Shown here piece after piece: positions 24,661 through 34,290 of a DNA stretch of 64,000 nt. A program made the translations under genes and the position numbers. Source of the DNA: Tenggerimyces sp963762635 (GTDB taxonomy: Bacteria > Actinomycetota > Actinomycetes > Propionibacteriales > Actinopolymorphaceae); contig CAVXLQ010000003.1 in NCBI GenBank assembly GCA_963762635.1, positions 372,001 to 436,000 of the forward strand. Direction: 5' to 3'. Below the pieces are notes generated by a model. The model ran no database searches, was not told where the DNA came from, and saw only the letters and a program-made list of their open reading frames with translations. The first letter of the stretch is position 1. Each line of letters opens with the position of its first letter.

Positions 24661-26195
24661 TCACTGCTGCGGCTGCTGGTGTCCAGGGCCGCGGTCGGGA
24701 ACGGTTCCCCGTACGCCCTGCGCAGGAGACGTCAGCGGCCATTCCCAATCCGGCTCTGCCTCGGGCCGGGACGTCAGCACCCAGGTGTCCTTGGAGCCGC
24801 CGCCCTGGCTGGAGTTCACCATCAGGCTTCCCTCGCGCAGCGCCACCCGCGTCAACCCGCCAGGCAGCACCCGGATCTTCTCGCCGTCGTTGACGACGAA
24901 CGGCCGCAGATCGACATGCCGCGGCAACAACCGATCGCCGAGCAGCGCGGGCGACGTCGACAACAGCACGAGTTCCTGCGCCACCCACGCTCGCGGCTCG
25001 GACAGCACGCGCGAGCGCACGGCGGCCAGCTCGGCGTCGGTGGAGCGCGGTCCGATCACGATGCCGCTGCCGCCCGACCCTTCGACCGGCTTGAGCACGA
25101 GCTCGTCGAGCCGGGACAAGCATTCTGAGCGAACATCCGGGTCGTCGAGCCGGTACGCACGACGTTGGGCAGCAGCGGCTTCTCGCCCAGGTAGTACTCG
25201 ATCAGCGCCGGCACGTACGTGTACGTCAGCTTGTCGTCGGCCACGCCGTTGCCGATCGCGTTCGCGATCGTGACGTTGCCTGCGCGGGCGGCGTTGAGGA
25301 TGCCCGGGCAGCCGACGACGGAATCCGGCCGGAAATGCACCGGGTCGAGGAAGTCGTCGTTGACGCGTCGGTAGACGACATCCACTCGCTGCTGTCCACC
25401 CAGGCTACGCATGTACAGAACATGGTCGTGGCAGAAGAGGTCGCTGCCCTCGACGAGCTCGATCCCCATCTTGCGAGCCAGGAAAGCATGCTCGAAATAT
25501 GCCGCGTTGTGCACGCCGGGAGTGAGCAGGACGACTGTCGGTTGCTCGACGCCGGCCGGCGCCGATCGCCGCAATGCATCGAGCAGGCGACCCGGGTAGG
25601 ACGCGACCGGTCGCACGCGCTGCTCCAAGAACAGGCTGGGAAACACGCGCGCCATCGTCCGGCGGTTCTCCACGACGTAGGACATGCCGGATGGCACCCG
25701 GACGTTGTCCTCGAGCACACGCAGGACACCCGCCTGATCACGGACGAGGTCGATGCCAGCGAGATGGACCCGGACGCCGTTCGGGGGGCGAATACCGTGC
25801 GCCTGCCGGCAGTAACTGGCCGACGTGGTCAGCAGCGAACGGGGCACCACCGCGTCCCGTACGACCTCGGCTGGGCCGTACACATCGGTGAGGAACGCTT
25901 CGAGCGCACGTACCCGCTGCACAAGACCCGCTTCGACGAGCTCCCACTCCGCCGCGGTGATCAGCCGCGGAATCAGGTCGAGCGGGAACACCCAGTCCTT
26001 GCCCGCATGGGAGAACGTGACGCCCTGGTCGCGGAAGCTGCGATCCCCCGCTGCCGCCCGCTTTGCGAGGTCGTCGGGGGTCAACGCTTGCAGGGCGTCG
26101 TGCAGCGCACCCATATGCGGGTGCGGCAGCCCTCCCACCTCGAACATCTCGTCGTAAGCTGGGCTGCGAGGGTACCCATCGAGGAGCCCTCCCAT
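24661..26195 (-). CDS. Circularly permuted type 2 ATP-grasp protein, apparent frameshift near 25150
   Basis: Start MGGLLDGYPRSPAYDEMF is family-typical; the N-terminal portion runs to EYYLGEKPLLPNV. The ATP-binding part RLDELVLKPVEGSGGSG and the C-terminal VNSSQGGGSKDTWVL lie in another frame. A one-base deletion (or four, or a two-base insertion) around 25150 would join them into about 511 residues. These proteins are predicted amide or peptide ligases that use ATP to couple amino acids. First gene of the ATP-grasp/alpha-E/transglutaminase operon and divergent from a second transglutaminase. Confidence 0.82.
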
Positions 26196-26251
26196 GAGAG
26201 GAGTCGCACCACCGATCTGTTGCTTTCATGAGTCGTTACGGTTGGGAAACG

Positions 26252-27091
26252 ATGACGATCCACAACGCGGAGACGACGGAGCAAACTCGGCAGATCCGGG
26301 TGGGGTGCGAATTCCAGTACACCGCTGAGGTCGAAACCGCCGCAGTCTTCCAGGTCCAGCCGTCCGGGGCTGCACCTACGACCATACTCCGGCAGGTCTG
26401 GGAAGCGCGCCCCGCGGCCGATCGGCACGCCTATACCGACCTTTACGGCAACGCCTGCCAACGGCTCAATCTGCCGATAGGCGACACGACCGTGCGCTTC
26501 GACGCTGTCGTGACCGTCCCCGACGCAACCGAGGACATCAACCCGGATGCGGCCGAAGTCCCCTCGGCACAGCTGCCTGACGACGTTCTCGTCTACACAA
26601 TGCCCAGCAGATATTGCCTTCCCGACGTTCTCGGCAACGAGGTATGGCGCCTGTTCGGAGGCGTGAAGCCGGGTTACCAACGAGTGCAGGCGATCTGCGA
26701 TCACGTCCACAGCCATCTGCGCTTCGCGTACGGGAGTAGCACCGGGATCACGACCGCCGCCGACGCGTATGCCGCAGGTTGGGGCGTCTGCCGTGACTTC
26801 GCCCACGTCGCCATCAGCTTCTGCCGAGCGCTGTCGATCCCGGCTCGTTACGTCTTCGGCTACCTCCCCGACGTCGACATCGTGCCGGAGCCGGGGCCAA
26901 TGGACTTCGCCGCTTGGATCGAGGTCTACCTCGACGACAGATGGTGGACGTTCGACCCGCGCAACAACACGGCCCGCAAAGGACGAGTGCTGATCGGCCG
27001 TGGCCGCGACGCGGTCGACGTCGCGATGGTCACGACGTATGGCGGACCGGTGTTGAACACAATGGAAGTTTGGGCGGACGAAACGTCGTAG
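26252..27091 (+). CDS. Second transglutaminase family protein, divergent from the ATP-grasp operon
   Basis: A 279-residue paralogue-type protein: beta-rich N-terminus, then the papain-like core with Cys in GWGVCRDFAH, His replaced in the usual SHAW position by MDFAAWIEVY, and Asp in TFDPRNN. The absent His in that motif is notable, since the other transglutaminase keeps it; catalysis may differ or use a neighbouring residue. The ATG at 26252 leaves 56 bases to the divergent ATP-grasp start, more room for promoters than the ATG at 26228, which is also possible. Confidence 0.85.
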   Translation: MTIHNAETTEQTRQIRVGCEFQYTAEVETAAVFQVQPSGAAPTTILRQVWEARPAADRHAYTDLYGNACQRLNLPIGDTTVRFDAVVTVPDATEDINPDAAEVPSAQLPDDVLVYTMPSRYCLPDVLGNEVWRLFGGVKPGYQRVQAICDHVHSHLRFAYGSSTGITTAADAYAAGWGVCRDFAHVAISFCRALSIPARYVFGYLPDVDIVPEPGPMDFAAWIEVYLDDRWWTFDPRNNTARKGRVLIGRGRDAVDVAMVTTYGGPVLNTMEVWADETS

Positions 27092-27139
27092 AGCCGACGA
27101 TCACGCGTCCACTTGAAGATCGCCGACGTCGGCCGCGGG

Positions 27140-28312
27140 TCAGCCGAGGCTCACCCGAAGGATCCGGTCGTCTCCGTCACGAGGGTCGCCCCGGCCGTCG
27201 GTGTTGCTGGTGGTCAGCCACAGCGTGCCGTCGGGGGCGGCTTCGACCGTACGGAGGCGGCCGTAGTCCGAGCTGAAGAACGCTCGCGGCTCGCCGACCA
27301 TGGCGCCGTCGCGGATCTGGATGCGCCAGAGGCGTTCGCCACGGAGACCGGCCATCCAGAGGCCGCCGGACGCGTAGGCGAGGCCGGAGGGCGAGGCGTC
27401 GGACGTAGGCCACTGCGCGACCGGGTCGACGAAGTCGGGGTTGCCCGCCTGGCCTTCGACCTCGGGCCAGCCGTAGTTGCGGCCGGGCTGGATCAGGTTG
27501 AGCTCGTCCCAGGTGTTCTGGCCGAACTCCGCCGCCCACAGCCGGCCGGCCGGGTCGAACGCGAGGCCCTGCACGTTCCGGTGCCCGAGGGAGTAGACCG
27601 GCGACCCCGGGAACGGGTTCCCCTCCGCCGGGTCGCCGTCGGGGGTGATCCGGAGGATCTTGCCGCCGAGGGAGTTGCGGTCCTGCGAGTTCTCGCCGTT
27701 TCCGCCGTCGCCGGTGCCGACCCAGAGGTTGCCGTCCGGGCCGAACCGCAGCCGGCCGCCGTTGTGGTTGCCGGCCACCGGGATGCCGTCGAGGATCACC
27801 TCGGGCGCGCCGAGCGACGTGCCCTCGTAGCGCATGCGGACGATCCGGTTGTCGCTGTCGGCGGAGAAGTACGCGTACACCCAGCGGTCGGTCTCGAACG
27901 TCGGCGGCACCGCCAGTCCGAGCAGCCCGCCCTCGCTGGACGGGTTCACGCCGGGTACCTCGCCGACCTCGGTGACCTCGCCGTTGGCGGCGACGTGCTT
28001 GATCTTGCCGGTGTCGCGCTCGGCGACCAGCGCCGTACGGTCGGGAAGGAACACCAGCCCCCATGGGGTCGTGATCCCGGTCGCCACGTCACCCGCGACC
28101 ACAGGATCGGGCACCGACGTCGGCTCCGGCGTGGCGCTCGGTGAGGCAGAGGCGGACGCGGTGGGGGAGGGGTCGGCAGGCGTGGGCGAGGGGCTCTCCG
28201 AGGGCGTCCCGGTCGGCGTGGACGCGCCGGCCCGCGGCTCCTCGTCGGCCGTACAAGCGGCGAGTCCCAGAACCAGCGCAGCGCAGGCCGTTCCGGCGAT
28301 CACACGACGCAC
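27140..28312 (-). CDS. PQQ-type aldose sugar dehydrogenase-like lipoprotein
   Basis: A 390-residue lipoprotein with lipobox LGLAAC (Cys about 20), a long Ser/Thr/Pro linker to residue 70 and a six-bladed glucose/sorbosone dehydrogenase propeller. Family motifs visible are TPWGLVFLPD, NHNGGRLRFGPDG, VGTGDGG and NYGWPEVEG. It would oxidise sugars at the outside of the membrane with pyrroloquinoline quinone; no PQQ synthesis genes are in the window. The gene stands alone, diverging from the LLM gene at 28405. Confidence 0.9.
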   Translation of the reverse strand: MRRVIAGTACAALVLGLAACTADEEPRAGASTPTGTPSESPSPTPADPSPTASASASPSATPEPTSVPDPVVAGDVATGITTPWGLVFLPDRTALVAERDTGKIKHVAANGEVTEVGEVPGVNPSSEGGLLGLAVPPTFETDRWVYAYFSADSDNRIVRMRYEGTSLGAPEVILDGIPVAGNHNGGRLRFGPDGNLWVGTGDGGNGENSQDRNSLGGKILRITPDGDPAEGNPFPGSPVYSLGHRNVQGLAFDPAGRLWAAEFGQNTWDELNLIQPGRNYGWPEVEGQAGNPDFVDPVAQWPTSDASPSGLAYASGGLWMAGLRGERLWRIQIRDGAMVGEPRAFFSSDYGRLRTVEAAPDGTLWLTTSNTDGRGDPRDGDDRILRVSLG

Positions 28313-28404
28313 AGAGGTCTCCTTCCCGAGGGCGTGAAGATCACGCTAGTGCTGCTACCCGAAAATCACCTGAAATGTTCCAGCCGGACTGCGACCATCC
28401 CCGC

Positions 28405-29244
28405 ATGAAGCTGGGGATCTCGCTGCCTGTAGGCCCACTCGACTGCCCCGACGGCCGATCAGCGGCGGTGTGGGCGCACGTCCGTGACATCGCCGAGGTG
28501 GCGGAGGCGTCTGGCCTGGACTCGGTGTGGATCGCCGACCACTACGGGATGCTCGAGTCCTGGACCCTGTTGTCCGCCGTGGCCGCGATCACGGCGCGGG
28601 TGCGGGTCGGGACGCTCGTGATGTGCTCGACCTTTCGCGATCCGGCCCTGGTGGCGAACATGGCTGCCACCCTCGATCAGGTGTCCGCGGGGCGGCTGAT
28701 CCTGGGGGTCGGCTGTGGTGGTGACCATCGGGAGCACGTGACGTTCGGGCTCCCGACCGACTATCGCGTGAGCCGATTCGCCGAGTGGCTCGAGCTCGTC
28801 GTGCGCCTGCTCAGGGCGGAGACCGTGACCTTCGACGGCGCGTACTACCGGCTGCGTGAGGCGCGGATCGACCCGCCGCCGGTTCGCGCGGTCCCTGTTG
28901 TCGTCGCCGCCGGCGGGCCGCGGATGCGAGCCCTCACCGCCACCTGGGCGGACGCCCGCCTGGCGGCCTGGCAGGGTGTGGCCGCCGAGGGCGGGATCGA
29001 GCCGTACGTCGGCATCGTGATCCGCGACCCTGAGCAGCCGCCCATCCACGAGCCGGAGCCGTACGCCGTCGAGGGGTCGGTCGAGGAGGTCGCCGCCGTT
29101 CTCGCGGAGTACGCGGCGCTCGGGGTCGAGCACCTCATCGTCCTCACCGAGCCGATCAGCATCCGTTCCGTCGAGCGGGTCGCTCAGGCGTGGCGGATCG
29201 CGCAGAGCACTACGCTCGGAGATCGTGGACAGCACACCGGATAG
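28405..29244 (+). CDS. LLM-class flavin/F420-dependent oxidoreductase
   Basis: A 279-residue TIM-barrel protein of the luciferase-like monooxygenase family (MKLGISLPVG..., DSVWIADHYGM, TLVMCSTFRDPALVANMAATLDQ). The domain pattern DQVSAGRLILGVG is typical of F420-dependent members in actinobacteria. The ATG at 28405 begins the first strand. The patatin gene overlaps its end by 20 bases. The substrate is unknown. Confidence 0.85.
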   Translation: MKLGISLPVGPLDCPDGRSAAVWAHVRDIAEVAEASGLDSVWIADHYGMLESWTLLSAVAAITARVRVGTLVMCSTFRDPALVANMAATLDQVSAGRLILGVGCGGDHREHVTFGLPTDYRVSRFAEWLELVVRLLRAETVTFDGAYYRLREARIDPPPVRAVPVVVAAGGPRMRALTATWADARLAAWQGVAAEGGIEPYVGIVIRDPEQPPIHEPEPYAVEGSVEEVAAVLAEYAALGVEHLIVLTEPISIRSVERVAQAWRIAQSTTLGDRGQHTG

Positions 29245-30223
29245 CCGCGCCGCCGACCTGGTGCTCGAGGGTGGCGGCGTGAAGGGGATCGCGCTGGTCG
29301 GCGCGGTGAACACCCTGAGCCGGGCGGGCTACGGCTTCCGACGGATCGCGGGAACGTCCGCCGGCGCGATCGTCGGCTCGGTCCTCGCCGCCCTCGTCCA
29401 CGCCGGGGAGCCGCCCGAACGGATCGTCGACATCGCGCGGGGCCTGGAGTACGCGCGGCTGCGGGACCGCGGCAGGGTCGGCCGGGCATTCGCCAAGGTC
29501 GGCCTTGGGTCGGTCGTCGACGGATTGTCGCTCGCGTTCGAGGACGGCGTGTTCGAGGGCGAGTACCTGCACGGCTGGCTCACCCGCACGCTCGCCGACC
29601 TCGGGGTACGGAAGTTCGGCGATCTCCGCCTCGACGACGACCCGCACGGCTACCGCCTCGTCGTGATGGCGAGCGACGTGTCCCGCCAACGCCTCATCAG
29701 GCTGCCCTGGGACTACGCGGACTACGGCCTCGACCCCGACGAGCAGCTCGTCGCGGACGCTGTGCGCGCGTCGACCTCGATCCCCTTCTTCTTCGAGCCG
29801 GTGACCATGCGGACCCCGCGTGGGGTGTCGACGCTGGTCGACGGCGGCGTGCTGTCGAACTTCCCGATCACGATCTTCGACCGCACCGACGGCCCCCAGC
29901 CGCGCTGGCCGACGTTCGGCGTGAGGCTCTCGTCCCGCGAACGGGACCTCCCGCACACCGAGCCGGTCGCCGGTCCGGTGTCGCTCGCCCTCGCGGTCGC
30001 CGAGGCGATGATGGAGGCCTGCGACGCGCGGCACATCGACGAGCCCATGAACCTGGCCCGCTCGATCTTCATCGACACCCTCGGTGTCTCGGCCGTCGAC
30101 TTCGGCATCACCGAGGAGCAACAAGAACAGCTGCTGGCCGCAGGGGAGAAGGCCGCGACGCGGTTCCTGGCAAGCTGGAACTTTCAAGACTGGTTGAGCA
30201 AACCACGAGGAGGAGTGCAGTGA
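29225..30223 (+). CDS. Patatin-like phospholipase
   Basis: A 332-residue lipid acyl hydrolase with the full patatin pattern: oxyanion loop EGGGVKG (residues 15-21), nucleophile elbow GTSAG, and catalytic Asp in VDGGVLSNFP. No signal peptide or membrane helix, so it acts in the cytosol or at the inner membrane face. GTG start at 29225 lies inside the end of the LLM gene, and its stop overlaps the next gene, giving a three-gene operon. Confidence 0.92.
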   Translation: MDSTPDSRAADLVLEGGGVKGIALVGAVNTLSRAGYGFRRIAGTSAGAIVGSVLAALVHAGEPPERIVDIARGLEYARLRDRGRVGRAFAKVGLGSVVDGLSLAFEDGVFEGEYLHGWLTRTLADLGVRKFGDLRLDDDPHGYRLVVMASDVSRQRLIRLPWDYADYGLDPDEQLVADAVRASTSIPFFFEPVTMRTPRGVSTLVDGGVLSNFPITIFDRTDGPQPRWPTFGVRLSSRERDLPHTEPVAGPVSLALAVAEAMMEACDARHIDEPMNLARSIFIDTLGVSAVDFGITEEQQEQLLAAGEKAATRFLASWNFQDWLSKPRGGVQ

Positions 30224-31125
30224 AGGCATTGGTCCCGTTCCCGCTCGACGAGCTCGCACCGTTGCCCGAGGGGCTCGACGTCCAGGTGTGGGACGGCCTC
30301 ACCGACCCGCCGACCGACCTCGACGACGTGGCGTTCTACACCCCGCGCTACCTCGGCCGCAGGCCCACCCTCGAGCTCATCCACGACCTCCCCGCGCTCC
30401 AGGTCCTGCAGGTCCTGACGGCAGGAGTCGACAACCTGAAGCCCTACCTGCGCGACGGCATGACGTTGTGCAACGCGAAGGGCCTGCACGACGCGAGCAC
30501 CGCCGAGCTCGCGCTCGCGCTGATGCTCGCCTCGCTGCGCGACCTCCCGGACTTCGTTCGCGCACAGGACAAGGGCGAGTGGTCGTTCCGGTTCACGTCC
30601 GCGCTGGCGGACAAGACGGTGCTGATCGTCGGGTACGGCGCGGTCGGCGCCGCGATCGAACGGCGCCTCGACGGCTTCGAGTGCAACGTGCTCCGCGTCG
30701 CAAGGACAAGACGCGACGGCGTAGCCGGCATGGACGAGCTGCCAGAGCTGCTACCGAGAGCGGACATCGTGGTGTTGATCGTTCCGATGACGGACGAGAC
30801 GCACGGCATGGTCGACGCGAAGTTCCTTGCCCGCATGAAGGACGGCGCGCTGCTGGTGAACGTCGCGCGCGGCCCCGTCGTCGACACCGACGCGCTCCTC
30901 GCCGAGCTGACCAGCCAGAGGCTGAAGGCCGTAGCGGACGTGACCGATCCCGAGCCGCTCCCCGCGGATCACCCGCTGTGGAAGGCGCCCGGGCTCCTCA
31001 TCAGCCCGCACGTGGGTGGCGCCAGTTCGGCGTTCCACCCACGTGCGGTGAAGCTGGTACGCGAGCAGCTGCACCGGTTCGCGGCTAGCGAGCCGCTGGT
31101 GAACGTCGTGACGGGCGCCTACTGA
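30220..31125 (+). CDS. D-2-hydroxyacid dehydrogenase family protein
   Basis: A 301-residue NAD-dependent D-isomer-specific 2-hydroxyacid dehydrogenase. It has the dinucleotide motif GYGAVGAAIE, Arg in NVARGPVVD, Glu in VTDPEPLP and the catalytic His in SPHVGGASSA. It interconverts a 2-keto acid and a D-hydroxy acid (glyoxylate, hydroxypyruvate or phosphonate relatives possible). Start is the GTG at 30220, overlapping the patatin stop (GTGA), with GAGGAG just upstream. It is convergent with the PepSY gene. Confidence 0.9.
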   Translation: MKALVPFPLDELAPLPEGLDVQVWDGLTDPPTDLDDVAFYTPRYLGRRPTLELIHDLPALQVLQVLTAGVDNLKPYLRDGMTLCNAKGLHDASTAELALALMLASLRDLPDFVRAQDKGEWSFRFTSALADKTVLIVGYGAVGAAIERRLDGFECNVLRVARTRRDGVAGMDELPELLPRADIVVLIVPMTDETHGMVDAKFLARMKDGALLVNVARGPVVDTDALLAELTSQRLKAVADVTDPEPLPADHPLWKAPGLLISPHVGGASSAFHPRAVKLVREQLHRFAASEPLVNVVTGAY

Positions 31126-32435
31126 GCACGACGTCGACCGCGAGGAACGCGAGCAGGCTCACGCCGAGCAACGGCAGGAACAGGCCGACGCCGATCGCGA
31201 CCAGCGCGCCGACGACGAGCGCCCACGCCGGAGCCACGGCAGCGTACCGGCGCGCGGCCGAACGACGAGCCACCGCGCGTCGGCCGCCGGTGCCACCACA
31301 TCAGGTAGCCCCAGCCGATCATCGCCACGATCGCGCAGGCAAGGAGCAGCAACGCGACCCGGTTGACCCAGCCGAACAGGTTGCCCATGTGAGCCGCGAT
31401 GCCCCACTTGGACAGCTTGGCCATGAGCGGGAAGTCGGCGAACGCCACCCGGTCGCCGACCGGCCGGCGTTCGACGTCGACCGCGACCGAGTCCGCCTCG
31501 ATCGGCCAGGTCTGCCTGATCTCCGCGACCGTCCAGGCCTCGCCGGCGAAGACCGGCGCGGTGATCTCGAGCTCGGCCGCGTCGATGCCGGCCGTACGGG
31601 CGAGCGCCGCCGCCTGGTCGAAGCCTGCCGCGTCGACCGGTCCGGCCGCGGCGGTCGGCGTACGACCGAGCGACGTGTCGACCGACGGCGCGAGCCAGCC
31701 CGCCGCCTCGCGGAGCGCGCCGACGTTGCCGCCGGCGTGGTACGACCAGGTGAGGCCCGTCGCCGAGAGGCCGAGAACGCCTACCAGGATGGCGATCCCG
31801 ACCGTGCCGTGCCAGCCACGCACCCGCCGCCGGCCGCGGTCCGTACGCCGAGGCAGGACAGCCCGGCGACGGCGAACGCGGTCGACCCACAGCACGAGTC
31901 CGCCGAGCCCGATCACCCACAACCAGGACGCGGCCAGCTCGCTGTAGTAGCGGCCGACCGCGCCGAGGTGAAGGTCCTTGTGGAGTTGGGAGATCCAGGT
32001 ACGCACGGGCAGCGCGCTGCTGTGTCCCTCGACCGGCGCGCTGCCCCGAACGGTGGCGTCGCTCGGGTCGACGAACACGGCGAGGTTCTGGAACCGGTCC
32101 ATGCCGGGAGCGGTGAACAGGACCTGGGTGGTGTCGCCGTCGTGAGGTGCGGGGCGTACGGCGTCGAGGGTGGAGCCCGGGTCGGCGTACGTACGGGCGG
32201 CCTCGACCTGCTCGGCGAGCGGGCGGTCGGACGGTGACGGAGAGGCCGTGCGGAGGTTGGCGTACATGACCGGCTCGACCAGGTGCGCGATCGCGTACAG
32301 GGCGCCGGTGAGCGCGGCGGTGAGGATGAACGGCGCCACGAGGACGCCGGCGTAGAAGTGCAGTCGAAGCGCGAACGCGCGGAACCACGGCTGGGTTCGG
32401 GCAGGCGCGACACGCTCCCGGATGTCGACAGACAT
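31085..32435 (-). CDS. PepSY-domain transmembrane protein, apparent frameshift near 31266
   Basis: A PepSY-associated four-helix membrane protein of about 449 residues after correction. The first helix follows RLHFYAGVLVAPF, the core helix pair contains LASWLWVIGLGG and GWHGTVGIAI, and periplasmic PepSY-like regions lie between. The last hydrophobic segment (LPLLGVSLLAFLAVDVVL) is in a different frame; removing one base near 31266 restores it and the usual end. Related proteins act as siderophore or ferric reductases, or work in copper/iron handling. It lies 36 bases downstream of the membrane gene at 32472, probably in one operon, and its tail overlaps the convergent dehydrogenase by about 40 bases. 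Confidence 0.8.
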
Positions 32436-32471
32436 ACGGAAGTCCCTTGTTCTGAAGGTGTGTGGGTGAGC

Positions 32472-32978
32472 TCAGAACGAGGGACGAGGCGGACCGCGCT
32501 CGCCGACGGCCTCGGCGACCGCCTGCGCGGAGAGCAGCAACGGTGGTTCGCACGGCCGGACGGCGTGCGGGGTGGCGGGCGTCGCGACGTGCCACTCGAG
32601 CGGCTGGAGCAGCCGGCCGAGCAGCCCGCGCAGGACCCAGACGGCGCGTTCGCCCTGGGCGAGCAGCGCGGTGACGACGACCGCCGCGGCGAGGTGTGCG
32701 GCGACCATCCCGGCAGACGGGCTGGCGTCCTCGTGCGCGCCGAGGCTGGCGAACACGTGCAGGAAGACCTGCGAAAGCCCCACCACCACGGCGATCTCGC
32801 GGGTCGTGGCGTACGTACGGGCGAGGAACACGCAGAACGCCGACAGCAGCAGCCCACCGGCGACGAAGCCGGGGGACAGGTGCAGCCCGCCGCCCGCGAG
32901 CACGTGCGCCGTGAGCGAGACCAGCAGGCAGCCCGCGGCGAGCGCGATGCCGCGGACGACGCGCAGCGGGCCCGTCAT
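32472..32978 (-). CDS. Hypothetical four-helix membrane protein
   Basis: A 168-residue protein with about four transmembrane helices (residues 9-29, 36-54, 61-80, 88-107), then a histidine- and proline-containing cytoplasmic tail. I recognise no family, though small proteins like this accompany PepSY membrane proteins. ATG at 32978. Transcribed ahead of the PepSY gene. A metal-transport role is inference from the neighbour only. Confidence 0.7.
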   Translation of the reverse strand: MTGPLRVVRGIALAAGCLLVSLTAHVLAGGGLHLSPGFVAGGLLLSAFCVFLARTYATTREIAVVVGLSQVFLHVFASLGAHEDASPSAGMVAAHLAAAVVVTALLAQGERAVWVLRGLLGRLLQPLEWHVATPATPHAVRPCEPPLLLSAQAVAEAVGERGPPRPSF

Positions 32979-33002
32979 CTTGCGGAGTCTAGAGGGTGGC
33001 CA

Positions 33003-33032
33003 GGCGGGTTCCCCGCGATCGGGGAACCCGCC
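33003..33032. terminator. Hairpin terminator after the AztD-like gene
   Basis: Perfect 12-bp arms GGCGGGTTCCCC (33003-33014) and 33021-33032 enclose a six-base loop, directly after the stop of the minus-strand gene at 33039. No T-run follows, as is common in actinobacteria. It also separates the zinc locus from the PepSY pair. Confidence 0.7.
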
Positions 33033-33038
33033 CTCAGG

Positions 33039-34232
33039 TCAATGTCCAGCGACCGTTCCACTGATCTCGTTGGGAGTGGCCGCGAGGGTGACCGAGCCGG
33101 CGACCTTGCCGGTGGCGAGGTCGAGCCGGTGCACCTTCTTGGTGGCCGGGTCGGTGACGTAGGCGTCGCCGCCGCGCACGAAGACAGCCGGGCGGGGTTC
33201 CTGCCAGTCCATCGGCTCCTTCCAGGTGCCGAGCACGGGCCAGGAGTCGACGATCTTCCCGGCGACCGGATCGACGACGTGCAGTTTGCCGTCGGTGCCG
33301 AGGATCAGGCCCTCGCCCCGCGGGCCGCGGGCGAGGGAGCGGAAGCTGTAGCTGACGCCCTTCGGCATCGAGACGATCGTCTGCTTGTGGGCCGCGGTGT
33401 CGACGAGGGCGAACTGCTCGGGAAACTCGCGCTCGGCGTCGGGGTCGATCTTGTAGTCGCCGAGCAGGACCGGCGAGCTGTCCGTGCCGGCCTGGCTGCC
33501 GGTGGCGCCGTACGCCATCTCGGTCTTGACCTTGACGAACGCGCCGTTCTTGAACAGCAGCACCCCGTCCTGGCAACCGAAGCCGACGACCTCGCCCTGC
33601 GCGACGGCCTCCCCGTGCACGCCGGGGCACTCCTGGCTGCGGGCGATCTCCTTGCCGTCCTTGTCGAGCGCGAGCGCACCGGTGCGCGACTCCTCGGTGC
33701 CGAGGGTGGTCACCAGGGTGCCGTCGGCGAGCTCGACGGCCACACCGTGGTGCGGCTGCGCGGACTTGTACTGGCGCCCTTGCGGCTTGCCCTTCGCGAG
33801 CTCCTTCGGATCGAAGGTGTTCACCTCGCCGGTGCTGTCGGTGAACAGGATCGTCCGGTCGCCATGCCGCACGACGTGGCCCGGCTTGGCGCCCGGGTAG
33901 GTGACATCGGTCATCGTGCCGGCGGCGGCGTCGAGGACCTGGAAGCCGGCCTCGGTGGAGACGATGACGTGGGCGTCGTCGCCAGCCGAGCTCACCCGGT
34001 TGAAGCCGGGCAGCTTCACGTCGTGCGCCACCTTCAGCGTCTCGCCGTCGAGCAGGTAGATGCCGCCGTCGTACGTGATCGCGACCGGATCGTTCACCGC
34101 GGCTGCGGCCGCGGGCGTGGCCGAGGGTTCGGTCGAGGTACCGCTCCCGCCGTTCGCGCCGGACCCGCAGGCGGTGAGCGCCAGCGCGGCCGCCGTCAGC
34201 GCGGCGAGACCTTGGATAGCCCGTCGGTTCAC
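33039..34232 (-). CDS. aztD: AztD-like zinc metallochaperone lipoprotein
   Basis: A 397-residue lipoprotein with a signal and lipobox (LALTACGSG). A beta-propeller of repeated blades follows (TYDGGIYLLDG, LDAAAGTMTDV, HGVAVELADG, HVVDPVAGKI). The pattern matches AztD, a periplasmic zinc metallochaperone that hands zinc to the binding protein AztC. Histidines in SAQPHHGVAVEL and CPGVHGEAV are candidate Zn ligands. The GTG at 34232 has AGGAGG six bases upstream. A Zur-like box lies 22 bases before the start, so zinc repression is likely. Confidence 0.82.
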   Translation of the reverse strand: MNRRAIQGLAALTAAALALTACGSGANGGSGTSTEPSATPAAAAAVNDPVAITYDGGIYLLDGETLKVAHDVKLPGFNRVSSAGDDAHVIVSTEAGFQVLDAAAGTMTDVTYPGAKPGHVVRHGDRTILFTDSTGEVNTFDPKELAKGKPQGRQYKSAQPHHGVAVELADGTLVTTLGTEESRTGALALDKDGKEIARSQECPGVHGEAVAQGEVVGFGCQDGVLLFKNGAFVKVKTEMAYGATGSQAGTDSSPVLLGDYKIDPDAEREFPEQFALVDTAAHKQTIVSMPKGVSYSFRSLARGPRGEGLILGTDGKLHVVDPVAGKIVDSWPVLGTWKEPMDWQEPRPAVFVRGGDAYVTDPATKKVHRLDLATGKVAGSVTLAATPNEISGTVAGH

Positions 34233-34253
34233 TGGCTCCTCCTGTAATGGTTT

Positions 34254-34268
34254 TGACAATCGTTTTCG
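34254..34268 (-). promoter_or_regulatory. Zur-like box upstream of aztD
   Basis: Read on the minus strand the 15-mer CGAAAACGATTGTCA matches the actinobacterial Zur consensus TGAAAATGATTTTCA at about 12 of 15 positions. It lies in an AT-rich patch 22-36 bases ahead of the aztD start. Zinc-responsive repression is inferred from the match and the neighbours. Confidence 0.6.
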
Positions 34269-34290
34269 TTAACGTATCAGGGTCCGGCCA

